Shown here one piece after another: positions 4,955 to 6,773 of a DNA stretch of 6,773 bases; the stretch's first letter is position 1, and each line of letters begins with the position of its first letter. The notes under the pieces are model-generated. The model was not told where the DNA came from. It saw only the letters and a program-made list of their open reading frames with translations, and did no database searches. Source of the stretch: Candidatus Jordarchaeia archaeon (lineage in GTDB: Archaea; Asgardarchaeota; Jordiarchaeia; Jordiarchaeales; Freyrarchaeaceae). Position numbers and translations under genes: made by a program. The stretch covers positions 1 to 6,773 of the forward strand of contig JAHAWR010000084.1 of NCBI GenBank assembly GCA_018383835.1. Reading direction: 5' to 3'.

Positions 4955-5327
4955 ATGGGCTTGTGGGGTCCAGGCAGGTGCAGAAGGAGGTGCAGGGGGC
5001 GACCCATAGCTCCAAGGGACATAGAACTCGAGCCATGCGTTACACGCTTCATCCCGGTCTTCAAGGACTTCAGGTCCTCCCCCCTCCCCCCCCATCATAC
5101 TTTACCATGACGAGCTTGAAGCTATGCGCCTCGTCGACCAGCTTGACCTGGTGCAGGAGGAGGCGGGCCACAGAATGAGCGTATCAAGGGGAACCGTCTG
5201 GCGCCTGCTGCAGAGTGGCAGGAAAAAGGTTGCCCAGGCACTAGTAGAAGGAAGAGAAATAGTGCTGTCACCGAGAAGTGCACCCGGCGAGCCCCCCTCC
5301 ACCCATGATGAAGAGCTTCAGGAATAA
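4955..5327 (+). pseudogene. DUF134 (UPF0251) DNA-binding protein gene interrupted by a one-base frameshift
   Basis: Two frames together read as one DUF134 protein of about 123 residues. From ATG 4955 (GGTG just upstream) the frame gives an Arg/Cys-rich head, GRPIAPRDIELEPCVTRFIP and VFKDFRSS, then runs into TGA at 5108. The rest lies one base further on: IILYHDELEAMRLVDQLDLV, then QEEAGHRMSVSRGTVWRLLQ, and RKKVAQALVEGREIVL, ending at TAA 5325-5327. It carries the typical sigma-70 region 4-like helix-turn-helix. The switch falls in a C-rich tract (C6 at 5079-5084, C8 at 5086-5093); removing one C restores a single frame. The family commonly sits beside Mrp/NifX genes and is presumed to regulate them. 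Both halves are well conserved, so a sequencing indel, a recent mutation, or slippage are all possible. Confidence 0.85.
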
Positions 5328-5356
5328 GTTGCCCATCAGCCCGAAACCATTTCTCC

Positions 5357-5420
5357 TCACGGTCGTTAACGTGTTTTCAGGCTGAGCTTCCGCCTAACAG
5401 CGGAGAGCATATTATTTCTA
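5357..5420 (+). terminator. Two hairpins after the Fe-S/ATPase cluster
   Basis: CACG (5358-5361) and CGTG (5370-5373) form a short stem followed directly by TTTT (5374-5377). Further on, TCCGC (5389-5393) and GCGGA (5400-5404) form a 5-bp stem with a CTAACA loop, extended by GC pairs past a bulge and followed by ATTATTTCT. Either may mark the end of the cluster transcript. No longer gene-free stretch needs explaining here. Confidence 0.35.
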
Positions 5421-5452
5421 CGCTTTGACCGTTCCAGAGTGGTGAACGAGAC

Positions 5453-5509
5453 TATTTAAGACCCTTTGCTTTTAGTTATTAACGGAAGGCGGCGCGGAGG
5501 CGATTTCTG
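5453..5509 (+). promoter_or_regulatory. Promoter and ribosome binding site of the 7TM gene
   Basis: TATTTAAG (5453-5460), preceded by purine-rich CGAGAC, is a good TATA/BRE pair with a predicted start near 5483. GGAGGCGAT (5496-5504) lies five bases ahead of TTG 5510 and eight ahead of GTG 5513. The gene therefore appears to be transcribed separately from the Fe-S/ATPase cluster. Confidence 0.6.
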
Positions 5510-6589
5510 TTGGTGTTTTTTCCAGCTTCAGGAATTGTACGGGATGTTTCCCTTTCCCTTGTGGCAGCCGCGATCTTTCTCTCAGGAGAGTTCCTCGTAA
5601 TGCTCCTCTACCAATGGGTCAAGAGCCCGCGTCAACTAGACGACATCCGCTTCACGTGGTCGATTCTCACATTATCCACTATCATTTTGCTGGCTTCATA
5701 CATCGTCTCGGACTTCTACGTTCCAAGCTGGGAGCGTGAGTTCTGGATTAAAGTCGGGTACATCTCTATACTCTCCGGCATCACTATGTTTGCTTTCACA
5801 GCAGAGAGGAAGCTCCTGCGGACACGTTGGTTCTTCACGTCTATTGGACCAGTAGGAATAGCCCTCACGCTCCTTCTCCCCCACACGTTCCTCAAGTATG
5901 CCTCCTACTTTTTCCTTTTTCCCACCTACTCCGTATTCTTCATCTTAGTGTTTCGACACCTACACAAGAGAGCCGAGCACCCCCTGAGGAAGCAGGTCAA
6001 ATTTTTCGTCGCGGGATTCATCTTCTTCTTGGGGGGCACTCTTCTGGCGGCTGACGAACCCGTACTGTTATCGGGGGGCTTATCCTACATCGTGGGCTCC
6101 ATCATGATGATCGGTGGCATATCAACTGTGAATTTCGTCGTGTTGAGGATGCCTTCATTAGGCGAGCTCGATTGGCGTAGCAAAATCAAGGAGCTATACC
6201 TTATATCACACACGGGCGTCCCCCTGCTCTACATCGACTTTGAAAGTGGAATAAGTGCTGTTGGCCCTGACCAAGCGTTAACGGCAGCGGTGATATCCGC
6301 GTTATCCTTGGGTTTGAAAAGCGTGGGCAAGGATGGAAGGGTTAAAGTGGTGGATCAAGGGGGCTTGAAGTTCCTTTTCGGCTACGCGGAAAACATCACG
6401 TTGGCTTTAGCTGTGACAGAGAACCTAACCATCATACGCCAGAAAATCGACGAATTTCTAAAGGAGTTCAGCATCCTATATGGTGAAATACTTAAGACGT
6501 GGGATGGAAACATAAGCGTTTTCAAACCAGCCGTGGCGCTCGCAATGAACATCTTCGCGGAAGGCAGCAAAAAAACTGGTGAACGATGA
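5510..6589 (+). CDS. Seven-helix membrane protein with a cytoplasmic longin-like domain
   Basis: The 359-residue protein has seven hydrophobic segments, near residues 12-34, 48-67, 80-98, 107-125, 127-148, 163-181 and 185-211. Positive loops (ERKLLRTR, RHLHKRAEHPLRK) put the N-terminus outside and the C-terminus inside. The layout recalls the 7TM sensor regions of archaeal and bacterial histidine kinases, but no kinase follows. Residues about 224-330 form a soluble domain: IKELYLISHTGVPLLYIDF, a helix ALTAAVISALSLGLKSVG, strands VKVVDQGGLKFLFGYAENITLALAVTE, and a long helix (RQKIDEFLKEFSILYGEIL). This strand-helix-strand-helix order is that of longin or roadblock-like domains, which in archaea often accompany small GTPases. 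The domain call is from pattern only. A role as membrane sensor or GTPase platform is inference. Start TTG 5510 or GTG 5513. Confidence 0.85.
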   Translation: MVFFPASGIVRDVSLSLVAAAIFLSGEFLVMLLYQWVKSPRQLDDIRFTWSILTLSTIILLASYIVSDFYVPSWEREFWIKVGYISILSGITMFAFTAERKLLRTRWFFTSIGPVGIALTLLLPHTFLKYASYFFLFPTYSVFFILVFRHLHKRAEHPLRKQVKFFVAGFIFFLGGTLLAADEPVLLSGGLSYIVGSIMMIGGISTVNFVVLRMPSLGELDWRSKIKELYLISHTGVPLLYIDFESGISAVGPDQALTAAVISALSLGLKSVGKDGRVKVVDQGGLKFLFGYAENITLALAVTENLTIIRQKIDEFLKEFSILYGEILKTWDGNISVFKPAVALAMNIFAEGSKKTGER

Positions 6590-6623
6590 CCTAACTCCGA
6601 CTCTTTTTTGCGCTCCTATATGT
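6590..6623. terminator. T-run in the gap between converging genes
   Basis: A 34-base gap separates the 7TM gene from the end of the convergent - strand gene. The T6 run at 6604-6609 could end the 7TM transcript. On the other strand the gene ends just past a GC hairpin (CCCCC at 6632-6636 with GGGGG at 6640-6644), which may slow polymerase there. No longer stem accompanies the T run. Confidence 0.4.
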
Positions 6624-6773
6624 CTACATTTCCCCCTGAGGGGGGCGTGACGGCGACCCGAAGTGTTTCTTGAAAACTGAAGGTATATCCTCCGGTTTTT
6701 CGAGGACAAATACCCCATCCATTTGCATCAGCTTTTTGACGTGCTCCACGTCCTCCCTCCTCGCGGGGCAACT
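6624..6773 (-). CDS. C-terminal end of an unrecognised protein, cut by the window edge
   Basis: The - strand is open from the window end to TAG at 6624-6626, giving 49 residues. The start lies beyond the window. The peptide reads CPARREDVEHVKKLMQMDGV, then FVLEKPEDIPSVFKKHFG, and ends in a short SPSRPPQGEM tail. The pattern of a helix, a hydrophobic strand (GVFVLEKPEDIP) and a short terminal helix is convincing coding sequence. The ending loosely resembles the last strand and helix of von Willebrand A-type domains, but that is too weak to name. The proline/glycine tail coincides with the GC hairpin. It converges with the 7TM gene. Confidence 0.6.
   Translation of the reverse strand, partial: SCPARREDVEHVKKLMQMDGVFVLEKPEDIPSVFKKHFGSPSRPPQGEM

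Noticed and set aside
4951..5178. Open frame from GTG 4951 as a separate 75-residue protein
   Set aside because: It is a third frame over the DUF134 gene. Its peptide is low-complexity and Pro-rich, whereas the other two frames join into a recognisable DUF134 protein.
5124..5327. Short independent HTH protein starting at ATG 5124
   Set aside because: The DUF134 similarity continues upstream of this ATG (IILYHDELEA) and into the other frame, so it is the 3' part of a broken gene. It could still be translated alone.
1..6773. CRISPR array, insertion sequence, rRNA or integrase
   Set aside because: I saw no regularly spaced repeats, transposase or integrase motifs, or rRNA-like sequence anywhere in the window.

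Overview
The window looks archaeal. TATA/BRE-like elements sit about 25 bases ahead of probable transcript starts, ribosome binding sites are GGAGGTG-type, GTG and TTG starts are common, AGG/ATA codons are frequent, and the gene families (HEPN/MNT pair, two-CBS-domain protein, ferredoxin-containing MinD ATPase, NifX-like protein, Mrp, DUF134, 7TM protein with a longin-like tail) fit a thermophilic, probably anaerobic lineage near Thermoproteota, Korarchaeota or Bathyarchaeota. The phylum is inference, since no rRNA or ribosomal protein is present.

Layout. Bases 2-193 hold the 3' end of an unrecognised + strand gene, whose first 26 bases are also one arm of a perfect inverted repeat. A two-CBS-domain protein follows on the - strand (360-758) with its own TATA box. 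A GC-rich gap (about 840-1047) may hold a small RNA and leads to a small unrecognised + strand gene with an acidic tail (1048-1329). Converging on it is a HEPN/MNT (HepT/MntA-type) toxin-antitoxin operon on the - strand (1360-2054).

Bases 2392-5327 form a + strand iron-sulfur/P-loop ATPase cluster: a small DUF5320-like protein, a MinD-ferredoxin protein that has lost its P-loop and one cluster cysteine, a NifX/NifB-type protein, an intact Mrp/NBP35 ATPase, and a DUF134 helix-turn-helix regulator whose frame breaks by one base in a C8 run. This neighbourhood recurs in anaerobic archaea and bacteria without nitrogenase. Its parts probably cooperate in Fe-S or metal-cofactor handling, with DUF134 as likely local regulator.

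Bases 5510-6589 encode a protein with seven predicted membrane helices and a cytoplasmic domain that reads like a longin/roadblock-type fold, an unusual receptor-like architecture. A convergent - strand gene, cut by the window edge, ends at 6624.

The main points for a second look are the 7TM-longin fusion, the degenerate MinD-ferredoxin ATPase, the poly-C frameshift in the DUF134 gene and the fold-back repeat at the left edge.
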